A stretch of DNA of 6,947 nt from an uncultured Bacilli bacterium (GCA_934133115.1 CAKPAV010000090.1:1-6947), one strand, 5' to 3'. Shown: positions 1 through 6,630, numbered from the stretch's first letter. Numbers and translations: made by a program. The notes: a model not told the origin generated them from the letters alone.

Positions 1-24
1 TTACAAAATTCTACATTTTAAATA

Positions 25-53
25 TTCATAATATTATTGTTCTTTTTTATATT
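25..53 (+). promoter_or_regulatory. weak candidate sigma-A promoter upstream of the SpoIIIAH-like gene
   Basis: TTCATA (25-30) and TATATT (48-53) are separated by 17 bases and match the housekeeping consensus at about 4/6 and 5/6 positions. The first 75 bases are extremely AT-rich, so chance matches are likely. I could not find a convincing sporulation-sigma (SigE or SigG) promoter here, although a SpoIIIAH gene would be expected to use one. Apart from this and the ribosome site at 79-83, I see nothing in the first 90 bases. Confidence 0.2.
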
Positions 54-90
54 TTGCTTGCGTAAAATCTAATGAATGGGAGGAAATGTT

Positions 91-576
91 ATGAAAAAAC
101 GTGTTGTTACATTTTTATCATTATTTTCTTTAGCAATGGTTTTATCAGTTTATTATGTCATGTTACCAACAGGAGTGAAAAGTCCCACTAAAACAGATCC
201 GGTGAATAACATCATAGAAAATGCTGATGATCCATATATTGAAGGAATTATTTTAGAACGCACTTCGGGTTTAAAAGAAGAACTACAAGTCCAATTAGAT
301 ATTATGGAAAGTTCTGATTATAGCGCTACTGAAAAACTTGATGCTGCTTCACGCATTGAAGAAATCGAATACATCATTGATTTAGAAAATGAAATGCGTA
401 CTTCAATTAAAGAACTAGGCTTTCCTTCAGCCTATGTTGAATGGAAAATAAGTGATGTAGATGTTTTAGCAGTTAGTGAAACTAAATCAAAACAAGATGC
501 TTTAAAGATTATTGAATGCATTGATACTTTCTTTGATGATAGTGATTTTCATCAAGTAAATGTGTATTTTCGTTAG
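91..576 (+). CDS. SpoIIIAH-like family protein
   Basis: This encodes a 161-residue membrane-anchored protein. The ATG at 91 is chosen over the in-frame ATG at 76 because GGGAGG (78-83) is a ribosome site seven bases upstream of it, and the earlier ATG would overlap that site. A single membrane segment at residues 5-24 contains the LSVYY string typical of the SpoIIIAH N-terminus. A charged helical region follows (about 55-110), then a C-terminal half (about 112-160) with the SKQDALKIIECID helix that resembles the YscJ/FliF-like ring-building fold of the family. In known endospore formers SpoIIIAH sits in the mother-cell membrane and pairs with forespore SpoIIQ to form the feeding channel. This protein is shorter than B. 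subtilis SpoIIIAH (about 218 residues), mostly in the linker. It suggests, but does not prove, a sporulating host. No other spoIIIA gene is visible, and only 90 upstream bases are present. Confidence 0.8.
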   Translation: MKKRVVTFLSLFSLAMVLSVYYVMLPTGVKSPTKTDPVNNIIENADDPYIEGIILERTSGLKEELQVQLDIMESSDYSATEKLDAASRIEEIEYIIDLENEMRTSIKELGFPSAYVEWKISDVDVLAVSETKSKQDALKIIECIDTFFDDSDFHQVNVYFR

Positions 577-594
577 TCGAACTTAACTTTTAAT

Positions 595-603
595 TGCTAT
601 AAT
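595..603 (+). promoter_or_regulatory. extended -10 promoter for the YneF-like gene
   Basis: TG-C-TATAAT at 595-603 is a perfect -10 hexamer with the TGn extension, 38 bases before the ATG at 641. There is no good -35 hexamer at 16-18 bases upstream, which is usual for extended -10 promoters. Between it and the ribosome site is a small perfect inverted repeat (AATGTA, 3-base loop, TACATT; 613-627) that ends directly against the GAGGTGAT site at 629-636, so it could modulate initiation. No terminator separates this gene from the SpoIIIAH-like gene, so read-through transcription is also possible. Confidence 0.6.
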
Positions 604-640
604 GCGCCTATTAATGTAAAATACATTTGAGGTGATAATT

Positions 641-886
641 ATGACATTGCTAGTAATATTAGCTGGTGGTACAGCATGGTGGTTAACACTTATCTACGTT
701 ATTGTTGGATTTATAGCAGGAGGAATAGTCGGATTCCTTGTTGCTCGTAACCTTATCAAAAAAGAAATCGAGAAAAACCCTCCAATTAATGAGAATATGA
801 TTCGCGCTATGTTCATGCAAATGGGTAGAAAACCATCAGAAGCGCAAATTCGTGCTGTAATGAATTCTATGAACAAAAATCGATAA
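641..886 (+). CDS. yneF: YneF family (UPF0154) small membrane protein
   Basis: This encodes an 81-residue protein with one membrane segment at about residues 13-36 (glycine-rich, GFIAGGIVGFLVAR), then a charged cytoplasmic tail. The tail carries the family signature KNPPINENMIRAMFMQMGRK (45-64) followed by PSEAQI, closely matching the KNPPINE...MQMG.KPS block of Bacillus YneF. The start is the ATG at 641 with GAGG (629-632) eight bases upstream. A GTG at 632 would lie inside that ribosome site and is rejected. UPF0154 proteins are about 70-80 residues long, so this is full length. Their molecular function is unknown. The gene has its own extended -10 promoter, and its stop codon lies inside the terminator stem that follows. 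Confidence 0.9.
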   Translation: MTLLVILAGGTAWWLTLIYVIVGFIAGGIVGFLVARNLIKKEIEKNPPINENMIRAMFMQMGRKPSEAQIRAVMNSMNKNR

Positions 887-927
887 AATGAAAATCCTGA
901 CGTCAAACATCAGGATTTTCATTTTAT
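883..927. terminator. bidirectional terminator between convergent yneF and plsY
   Basis: This is a perfect 18-bp inverted repeat (arms 883-900 and 910-927) with a 9-base loop (901-909). The stem has a GC-containing CCTGA/TCAGG core near the loop and A-rich and T-rich outer parts, so a U-rich run follows the core in either direction. It includes the TAA stop of the YneF-like gene (884-886) and lies 51 bases past the plsY stop. It can therefore end transcription of both convergent genes. Confidence 0.9.
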
Positions 928-947
928 TGCTCTAAAACTATATATTT

Positions 948-975
948 ACTAATAAACTACTAATTATCTACTAAT
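948..975. repeat. three ACTAAT copies at 11-base spacing
   Basis: ACTAAT starts at 948, 959 and 970, exactly 11 bases apart. The last two copies extend to a 10-base repeat, CTACTAATTA (957-966 and 968-977). The array lies between the plsY stop codon and the shared terminator, in the plsY 3' untranslated region. The spacing is about one helical turn. In such AT-rich sequence it may be simple slippage, and I assign no function. Confidence 0.6.
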
Positions 976-978
976 TAA

Positions 979-1665
979 TTACTTTTTGCTTTTTAACCAT
1001 TTAATTTGTGATTCTTGGCCTAAAAGAATACGATCAATATTTGGACTATGGCGGTTAATAAGAATAAGTGTATTAATCATGATTACAACTGTATAAAGTA
1101 TTTCATAATTTAGCATTGGCCACATACCAACCCAACCAACATTAAAGCCAAGCATTAAAATTGCTACGACACTTACTGCAATACTTCCAAGTATTGAAGC
1201 TAGAGACACCATACGTTTAGCAATTAGAACAATGGCAAACACCGCCACGAAAACAAGAAGGAGTACGTAATTAGTGGCAATTAAACAACCAAAGAAAGTT
1301 GCTACAGCTTTTCCACCTTTGAAACGACAATAAACCGGATAACAATGACCCACACAAGCCATTAATAAGGCAATATAGCATATAGTCATAACATGAATAT
1401 TAGAATCAATAAAAAATGGAAGCAAAATTCTTAATATCCAAAATGGAATAATAATTTTAAAAGCATCCATCACAATTGTTAATGCGCCTAATTTTTTTCC
1501 TAAAACACGTCCTACATTTGTGCCACCGGTGTTATGTGAACCAAATTCACGAACATCAGTTTTTTTAAATATTTTTCCAATTATTAGTCCATTTGGAATT
1601 GCTCCAATTAAATAACAAAGTATGATACAAAAGATAGTAATTAATACTTTTATGTACATATCCAT
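979..1665 (-). CDS. plsY: glycerol-3-phosphate acyltransferase PlsY
   Basis: This is a 228-residue integral membrane enzyme. It transfers the acyl group of acyl-phosphate (made by PlsX) to glycerol 3-phosphate, giving lysophosphatidate, the first committed step of phospholipid synthesis. Three family motifs are visible: GSHNTGGTNVGR (42-53), GHCYPVYCRFKGGKAVAT (106-123) with the GGK phosphate-binding loop, and HSPNIDRILLGQE (206-218). Several hydrophobic stretches (about 5-30, 70-88, 92-105, 130-150, 155-180, 188-204) fit a polytopic protein. It is slightly longer than the usual 190-215 residues. The motif 1 GGTN replaces the more common GATN, a mild change. The start at 1665 has AGGAGAG (complement of 1673-1679) seven bases upstream; an in-frame ATG at residue 3 is the alternative. 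The gene diverges from parE, a neighbourhood also known in Bacillus. Confidence 0.95.
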   Translation of the reverse strand: MDMYIKVLITIFCIILCYLIGAIPNGLIIGKIFKKTDVREFGSHNTGGTNVGRVLGKKLGALTIVMDAFKIIIPFWILRILLPFFIDSNIHVMTICYIALLMACVGHCYPVYCRFKGGKAVATFFGCLIATNYVLLLVFVAVFAIVLIAKRMVSLASILGSIAVSVVAILMLGFNVGWVGMWPMLNYEILYTVVIMINTLILINRHSPNIDRILLGQESQIKWLKSKK

Positions 1666-1690
1666 AAAGTCACTCTCCTATACTTGTATT

Positions 1691-1719
1691 ATTTTATAAA
1701 TAAAATGTTACAAATTCAA
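1691..1719 (-). promoter_or_regulatory. predicted plsY promoter
   Basis: On the minus strand, TTGAAT (complement of 1714-1719) and TAAAAT (complement of 1691-1696) are separated by exactly 17 bases, matching the sigma-A consensus at 4/6 and 5/6. The -10 box ends 25 bases before the plsY ATG, leaving a short leader with the ribosome site at 1673-1679. Its -35 box directly abuts the predicted parE -35 box. Confidence 0.5.
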
Positions 1720-1737
1720 TAAAAACTTTGCTATAAT
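1708..1737 (+). promoter_or_regulatory. predicted parE-parC promoter
   Basis: TATAAT (1732-1737) is a perfect -10 box preceded by TGC (1729-1731), making an extended -10. TTACAA (1708-1713) is a plausible -35 box at 18-base spacing. The start codon is 36 bases further on, after AAGGAG at 1760-1765. This is the only good promoter ahead of parE and should drive both topoisomerase IV genes. Confidence 0.7.
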
Positions 1738-1773
1738 AATTTAGTTAATGTTAATTATTAAGGAGTTGATTTT

Positions 1774-3723
1774 ATGCCTGTCAAAAGTAATCACGTATAT
1801 GATGAAAATGACATCGTGTTATTAAAAGGTCTTCAAGGTGTTAGAAAACGTCCTGCGATGTATATTGGTTCCACTAATGCAATGGGTTTACATCACTTAG
1901 TTTGGGAGATTGTTGATAATGCGGTTGATGAAGCATTATCAGGATTTGGTAAGTTTATAACTGTTACTATTCATAAAGATGGTTCATTAAGTGTTCAAGA
2001 TGAAGGTCGTGGTATCCCAGTTGGTGTCAATAAAGATACTGGTAAAAGAGCTATTGAATTAGTATTTACCGAATTACATGCTGGTGGTAAGTTCTCTGAT
2101 AAAGCTTATACAACAAGTGCTGGTTTACATGGTGTTGGTGCATCTGTCACTAATGCTTTAAGCGAATGGCTAGAATGCACAGTATGTACAAAAGGTGAAC
2201 AATATTATATAAAATTTGCTAATGGCGGTAAGATTGTTGAACCATTAAAATTAATTGGTCGCACTAATCGTCATGGTACTTTAGTTCGTTTTAAACCTGA
2301 TGCCTCTGTATTCTCGACAGTAGATTTTAAATGGGATACTATATATAACCATTTACAAGAATCAGCATTTTTATTAAAAACAGTTCATTTTATTTTAAAA
2401 GATGAAAGAACTGGGGAGTCTGTTGAATTCCATTATGAAAATGGTTTACAAGAATATGTTGGTATTTTAAATGCTAATAATACTCCACTATCTCCGGTTA
2501 TTGATTTTGAAGATAATACATCACATATCAAAATGGATATTGCTTTTCAATATTGTTCTGGATATTACGATGAAAGAATTTATTCTTATGTTAATAATGT
2601 TCGTACTCGTGATGGAGGTACACACGAAACTGGTTTTAGGACTGGTATCACACGTGCTGTAAATGATTATGCTACTAATAACAATTTGTTACGTGGAAAA
2701 ATCAAATTAGAAGGTAGTGATATTCGTGAAGGTATTACTGCGATTATTTCTTTAAAAATTCCTGAAGATCAACTAGAATTTGAAGGACAAACAAAAGGAA
2801 AATTAGGTACTCCAGAAGCCTTACAATTAGTTAATAACTTTGTATATTCGCAATTTACTTATTATTTAAGTGAAAATAAAGAATTTGCGGTTACTTTAAT
2901 TAAAAAATGTATCGATGCTCAAAACGCTCGTATTGCTTCTCGTAAAGCAAAAGAAGAAGCGCGTAACACTAATAAAAAATTAAAAAATGAAGTTATTTTA
3001 TCTGGTAAATTAACTCCCCCTCAATCAAAAGACTTTTCTAAAAATGAATTATTTATCGTCGAGGGTGATTCCGCTGGTGGTACTGCTAAATCTGGTCGTG
3101 ACCGTATGCATCAAGGCGTTCTACCTCTTAGAGGTAAACCATTAAATACAGATACAGTTGCGATGGATAAAATGCTTAAAAATGAAGAATTTGCAACTTT
3201 AATTAATACTATTGGTGCTGGATATGGTCAAGGCTTTGATATTAGTGATGCTCACTATGACAAAATTATTATTATGACCGATGCTGATACCGATGGTGCG
3301 CATATTCAAACCTTATTATTAACTTTCTTTTATCATTATATGCGTCCTTTAATTACTACCGGACATGTTTATATTGCTGTTCCACCTCTTTATGGTGTTT
3401 CTAAAGAAACAAAAGATAAACAAAAAGTTATGGAATATGCTTGGGATGATGAATCTTTAGATAAAGCTAAACAAAAAGTTGGTGCCGGATATAAAATCCA
3501 ACGTTATAAAGGTCTTGGTGAAATGTCTGCAGAGCAACTTTGGGACACCACTATGAACCCGAAAACTCGTACTTTAATTCGTGTAAATATTGAAGATCCA
3601 TTACTAGTGGAATATCGTGTTGGTGTCTTAATGGGTAAAGATACTGATGTCCGCAAAAAATGGGTTGAAGAAAATGTTGACTTTAATGTTGATGATGAAT
3701 TTATGAAGGAGGTTAGACGTTAA
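1774..3723 (+). CDS. parE: DNA topoisomerase IV subunit B (ATPase)
   Basis: This 649-residue subunit works with ParC to decatenate daughter chromosomes, using ATP to pass one duplex through another. The GHKL ATPase domain (about 1-230) shows EIVDNAVDEA with catalytic Glu45, DEGRGIP with Asp76, GLHGVGASVTNALS (117-130), and the transducer QTK loop with Lys341. The TOPRIM domain has EGDSAGG with Glu430 and the metal-binding DAD Asp503/Asp505, followed by QRYKGLGEM (576-584). ParE rather than GyrB is supported by the EYAWDDE segment, the RTLIRVNIED block and parC immediately downstream; these match Staphylococcus and Bacillus ParE as I know them. Oddities are GKPLNTDTV (454-462), where relatives have GKVINTEKA, and Tyr145 roughly at the position of the coumarin-contact Arg136 of E. 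coli GyrB, where Gram-positive ParE commonly lacks Arg. AAGGAG lies eight bases before the ATG. Confidence 0.97.
   Translation: MPVKSNHVYDENDIVLLKGLQGVRKRPAMYIGSTNAMGLHHLVWEIVDNAVDEALSGFGKFITVTIHKDGSLSVQDEGRGIPVGVNKDTGKRAIELVFTELHAGGKFSDKAYTTSAGLHGVGASVTNALSEWLECTVCTKGEQYYIKFANGGKIVEPLKLIGRTNRHGTLVRFKPDASVFSTVDFKWDTIYNHLQESAFLLKTVHFILKDERTGESVEFHYENGLQEYVGILNANNTPLSPVIDFEDNTSHIKMDIAFQYCSGYYDERIYSYVNNVRTRDGGTHETGFRTGITRAVNDYATNNNLLRGKIKLEGSDIREGITAIISLKIPEDQLEFEGQTKGKLGTPEALQLVNNFVYSQFTYYLSENKEFAVTLIKKCIDAQNARIASRKAKEEARNTNKKLKNEVILSGKLTPPQSKDFSKNELFIVEGDSAGGTAKSGRDRMHQGVLPLRGKPLNTDTVAMDKMLKNEEFATLINTIGAGYGQGFDISDAHYDKIIIMTDADTDGAHIQTLLLTFFYHYMRPLITTGHVYIAVPPLYGVSKETKDKQKVMEYAWDDESLDKAKQKVGAGYKIQRYKGLGEMSAEQLWDTTMNPKTRTLIRVNIEDPLLVEYRVGVLMGKDTDVRKKWVEENVDFNVDDEFMKEVRR
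3706..3713 (+). promoter_or_regulatory. parC ribosome binding site inside parE
   Basis: AAGGAGGT is a near-perfect Shine-Dalgarno sequence in the last codons of parE, ten bases before the parC ATG. parE ends and parC begins in TAATG, a one-base overlap. The layout suggests translational coupling that would keep the two subunits in balanced amounts. Confidence 0.85.
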
Positions 3724-6329
3724 TGGCTAAGAAAAAAGTAATAGAACAAGAAGTAATTAACGAAAATATTCAAGACTCTCCTTTAGAATTTGTCATGGGT
3801 GATCGTTTTGCCACATATGCTAAGTATGTTATTCAAGATCGTGCTATCCCTGATGTTCGTGATGGATTAAAACCCGTTCAACGTCGTATCATTTATTCTA
3901 TGTACCTAGAAGGTAATACATTTAATAAACCAACAAGAAAATGTGCGCATGCAGTTGGTAATGTTATGGGTAAATTTCACCCTCATGGAGATACATCTAT
4001 TTATTCAGCATTAGCAAGAATGTCACAAGAATGGAAAGTGCGTCTTCCTTTGATTGACTTCCAAGGAAATAATGGCTCTATTGATGGTGATAGCCCAGCG
4101 GCTTATCGTTATACTGAAGCGCGTTTATCAGAAGTTGCTAATGAATTAATTCGTGATTTAGATAAACAAACAGTTGATATGCAATTAACATTCGATGATA
4201 CCAATCTAGAACCAATTGTCTTACCAGCCCGATTCCCAAATTTACTTGTGAATGGTAGTGAAGGTATCGCTGTTGCGGTTGCAACCGACATTCCCCCTCA
4301 CAATTTACGTGAAGTAATAGATGCTACAATATATGGCTTATCACATAAAAACTTCACTAATGAAGATTTAATGCAATTTATTAAAGGCCCTGACTTTCCA
4401 ACAGGTGGTATCGTTTATAAAGGAGAAGGACTTACTTCTATTTATAAAACTGGTAAAGGCCGTATTGAAGTCGCATCAAGAACTGAAACTCTTACCGATG
4501 ATAAAAATATTAATCAAATTATTGTCACTGAGATTCCATATGGAATTTTAAAGTCGGATATCGTTGTTGAAATCGATCATTTATGTCATGATAAGGCTGT
4601 TGATGGCTTATTAGAAGTGCGTGATGAATCAGATCGTAAAGGACTTCGAATTGCTATTGACTTAAGAAAAGATGCTAAGATTGATATTGTCTTAAATTAT
4701 TTATTAAATAAAACTAAACTTCGTGCCTCTTATAGTGCTAACATGGTTGCTATTGTGGATGGTAGACCAAAAACATTGGATTTAAAATCATTTATTAATG
4801 CCTATGTTGCTCACCAAGTTGATGTTATTACCCGTCGTTCTAAATTTGATTTAGAAAAACAAACTAATCGTTTACATATATTGGAAGGATTAATTAAAGC
4901 AATTTCCGTTGTAGATGAAGTAGTGCGTATTATTCGTGGATCTAAAGATAAAGCTGATTCTAAGCATAATTTAATGGATAAGTTTAAATTCTCTGATGCA
5001 CAAGCTGAAGCCATCGTTAATTTGCAACTTTATAAATTATCTAATACGGATATTACTACATTTATTAATGAAAAGAATGCGTTAGAAGCCTCAATTAAAG
5101 AATTAAATGAAATTCTTGCGGATGAACGTAAATTACACAAAGTCATTATCAAAGATTTAAAAGCGATAGCGGATAAATATGGGGATGATCGTCGTACATC
5201 AATTGAAGAAAAAGGCGAAACAATCACAATTAATAAACGTGATTTAATTGCTAAAGAAGATTGTTATGTCGTTGTTACTAAAGATGGTTATATTAAGCGC
5301 TCCTCTTTAAAATCACAAAAATCTAGTGATGGTTCATTACCAGGTATTAAAAATGGCGATGTGTTGATGGGATATCGTGTATTAACTACTCTTGACTATT
5401 TATTATGTTTTACAAATAAAGGAAATTATTGCTTTGTTCCAGTTCATGAAATTCCAGAAACCAAATGGAAAGATGAAGGTAAACATATTTCAAGCATTGT
5501 TAAATTAGGTAGCGAAGAAAAGATTATTCGTGTTATTGCAGTATCTAAGTTCCGTAATGACTTAAGTGTTGGCCTTGTTTCTCGTTTGGGACAAATTAAA
5601 AAGACTATGCTTAATGAATTTGAAACAACTAGATATACTCGTCCACTAGGCTGTATGCGTTTATTAAGAGATGATGAGGTTGTTGATGCAGTTATTTTAT
5701 CGGGAAATAGTGATATTGCTATTTTCTCCAGCCAAGGTAATGTTTCATTCTATAATGAAAACGAAATTGTTCCAACCGGAATTAGAACAAGTGGTGTTAA
5801 AGCAATGTCATTAAGAAACGGCGATCAAGTCGTTAGAATGTATGCGATGATGCCTGAAGAGAAAGCTAAATTCATTCTATTTACCGATCATGGCACCGAA
5901 AGAATATTTGATTCATCATATTTAACTTTAACAGCGCGTTTAGGAAAATTACAAAATTCCTTCAAATGCTTTAAGTCTGATCCTCATAACTTAGTGTACG
6001 CTAAGAAGATTGTTAAAGGTCTTGATAACGTTAACATCAACTTAGTACTTGATAATCGTGATATTTTAAATGTTAATATTACTGATTTCAAACCTACTCC
6101 AAGTGATAAATATGCTAAGAAGAACATGGATGAATTAAGTGATAAAAATACTATCGTTGATGGCTATATTGATTATATTGAATATGTCGATGATGAGTTT
6201 AAAGCATTAAAAGGTAAAACTAAACTCCCAGAAATGAAATTAAGTCGCGTAGAAGAAGAACCACAAGATGAAGAAGATTCATCTAATGGCTATGAACAAA
6301 TTTCTATTTTTGATGATTTAGGAGATTAA
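3723..6329 (+). CDS. parC: DNA topoisomerase IV subunit A (cleavage-rejoining)
   Basis: This 868-residue subunit cuts and reseals DNA and pairs with ParE in an A2B2 enzyme. The breakage-reunion domain (about 20-500) has the winged-helix region with HPHGD (86-90), AAYRYTEARL with catalytic Tyr130 after Arg129, and PARFPNLLVNGSEGIAVA (168-185) in the tower. The C-terminal beta-pinwheel covers about 505-825. The GyrA box (QRRGGKG-like) is absent; SQKSSDGSLPG occupies that place after GYIKRSSLK. Together with CFTNKGNYCFVPVHEIPE (562-579), this identifies ParC rather than GyrA. The quinolone-determining stretch reads HPHGDTSIYSAL: Thr91 sits at the usual Ser80 position, and Ser95 at the usual Glu84/Asp position. 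An acidic linker (about 843-854) leads to a C-terminal QISIF (859-863) followed by DDLGD. The gene overlaps parE by one base and is followed by a terminator. Confidence 0.97.
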   Translation: MAKKKVIEQEVINENIQDSPLEFVMGDRFATYAKYVIQDRAIPDVRDGLKPVQRRIIYSMYLEGNTFNKPTRKCAHAVGNVMGKFHPHGDTSIYSALARMSQEWKVRLPLIDFQGNNGSIDGDSPAAYRYTEARLSEVANELIRDLDKQTVDMQLTFDDTNLEPIVLPARFPNLLVNGSEGIAVAVATDIPPHNLREVIDATIYGLSHKNFTNEDLMQFIKGPDFPTGGIVYKGEGLTSIYKTGKGRIEVASRTETLTDDKNINQIIVTEIPYGILKSDIVVEIDHLCHDKAVDGLLEVRDESDRKGLRIAIDLRKDAKIDIVLNYLLNKTKLRASYSANMVAIVDGRPKTLDLKSFINAYVAHQVDVITRRSKFDLEKQTNRLHILEGLIKAISVVDEVVRIIRGSKDKADSKHNLMDKFKFSDAQAEAIVNLQLYKLSNTDITTFINEKNALEASIKELNEILADERKLHKVIIKDLKAIADKYGDDRRTSIEEKGETITINKRDLIAKEDCYVVVTKDGYIKRSSLKSQKSSDGSLPGIKNGDVLMGYRVLTTLDYLLCFTNKGNYCFVPVHEIPETKWKDEGKHISSIVKLGSEEKIIRVIAVSKFRNDLSVGLVSRLGQIKKTMLNEFETTRYTRPLGCMRLLRDDEVVDAVILSGNSDIAIFSSQGNVSFYNENEIVPTGIRTSGVKAMSLRNGDQVVRMYAMMPEEKAKFILFTDHGTERIFDSSYLTLTARLGKLQNSFKCFKSDPHNLVYAKKIVKGLDNVNINLVLDNRDILNVNITDFKPTPSDKYAKKNMDELSDKNTIVDGYIDYIEYVDDEFKALKGKTKLPEMKLSRVEEEPQDEEDSSNGYEQISIFDDLGD

Positions 6330-6350
6330 TTATATTTATAATTAGAAAAC

Positions 6351-6388
6351 AAAATAGCGTTAAGACCAATTCTTAACGTTATTTTATT
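6351..6388 (+). terminator. rho-independent terminator of parE-parC
   Basis: Arms 6351-6365 and 6371-6385 form a 15-bp stem with one G-U pair (G6357 with T6379) and a 5-base loop (CCAAT, 6366-6370). The descending arm runs into ATTTTATT (6381-6388). It begins 21 bases after the parC stop and ends the topoisomerase IV operon. The A-rich ascending side could also make it work in reverse. Confidence 0.85.
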
Positions 6389-6406
6389 AAAATGAGGTTA
6401 AAGACA

Positions 6407-6454
6407 ATGAAAAAATATAGTGATGAAGTTAATAATTTTTTATTGATTTTATAG
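6407..6454 (+). pseudogene. 5' remnant of an interrupted host gene
   Basis: ATG at 6407 has GAGG (6394-6397) nine bases upstream and opens MKKYSDEVNNFLLIL before a TAG at 6452-6454. A good ribosome site, an ordinary N-terminus and AT-rich codons suggest the true start of a chromosomal gene downstream of parC. The frame stops where base composition changes, so the rest was probably displaced by the inserted element. Alternatively, one extra base in the T6 run (6436-6441) would extend the frame through IDFIDGNRLITSYKPL to a TAG at 6490-6492. That would be a homopolymer frameshift and would move the junction to the right. The family cannot be recognised from 15 residues. A genuine tiny peptide gene is possible but less likely. 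Confidence 0.45.
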
Positions 6455-6467
6455 ACGGAAATCGTCT
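6453..6467. repeat. small hairpin at the composition break
   Basis: AGACG (6453-6457) and CGTCT (6463-6467) are perfect inverted repeats around a GAAAT loop. With one bulged base the stem gains two more pairs (6451-6452 with 6469-6470). It lies exactly where AT-rich host sequence gives way to the higher-GC segment, so it may belong to the recombination end of an element. It is short enough to be chance. Confidence 0.4.
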
Positions 6468-6476
6468 TATAACTTC

Positions 6477-6567
6477 TTACAAGCCTTTATAGAAAACGGC
6501 AAAAACCATTGATTTTTCAAGGTTCTTGCCGTTTCTGCTTATATCACGCCGTATCTCTTTACAAGCC
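6477..6567. repeat. TTACAAGCC direct repeats near the element end
   Basis: TTACAAGCC occurs at 6477-6485 and 6559-6567, with starts 82 bases apart and the long hairpin between them. A second short direct repeat, TTTATAGA, occurs at 6448-6455 and 6486-6493, and both copies are followed shortly by ACGG or AACGG. Iterated short sites close to an element end are typical of recombinase arm-type or accessory-protein binding sites. That role is an inference from position only. Confidence 0.5.
6494..6534. repeat. long imperfect hairpin in the element leader
   Basis: AAACGGCAAAAACC (6494-6507) pairs with GGTTCTTGCCGTTT (6521-6534) over 14 positions with one A-C mismatch. After a bulged A at 6508, TTGA (6509-6512) and TCAA (6517-6520) add four more pairs around a TTTT loop. 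Read rightward, no T-run follows. Read leftward, the stem ends in GCCGTTTTC, which could give a weak terminator for transcripts leaving the element. It could also be a protein-binding palindrome at the element end. Confidence 0.65.
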
Positions 6568-6630
6568 CACTTTGGGAGCAAGGGCGGCAAAATAGCGTCA
6601 AAAATTTAGGCGCATGAACAGGAGGACGAC

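Noticed and set aside
3..65. Open frame running in from the left edge to a stop at 63-65, possible end of an upstream gene
   Set aside because: It is only 20 codons of AT-rich, hydrophobic low-complexity sequence without a recognisable protein pattern, so chance is the better explanation.
76..90. Upstream ATG at 76 as the start of the SpoIIIAH-like gene
   Set aside because: It would place the GGAGG ribosome site inside the coding region and lacks its own; the ATG at 91 gives the expected MKK-membrane start.
578..590. SOS (LexA) box-like sequence before yneF
   Set aside because: Only the left half (CGAAC) matches the Bacillus-type consensus; the right half does not.
694..906. Minus-strand frame opposite yneF
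   Set aside because: It is antisense to a clear UPF0154 gene and runs through the terminator hairpin, so it is a shadow frame.
3723..6329. Possibility that the large subunit pair is DNA gyrase (gyrB-gyrA)
   Set aside because: The A subunit lacks a GyrA box and matches Bacillus-type ParC in the pinwheel; the B subunit matches Gram-positive ParE, and plsY is adjacent.
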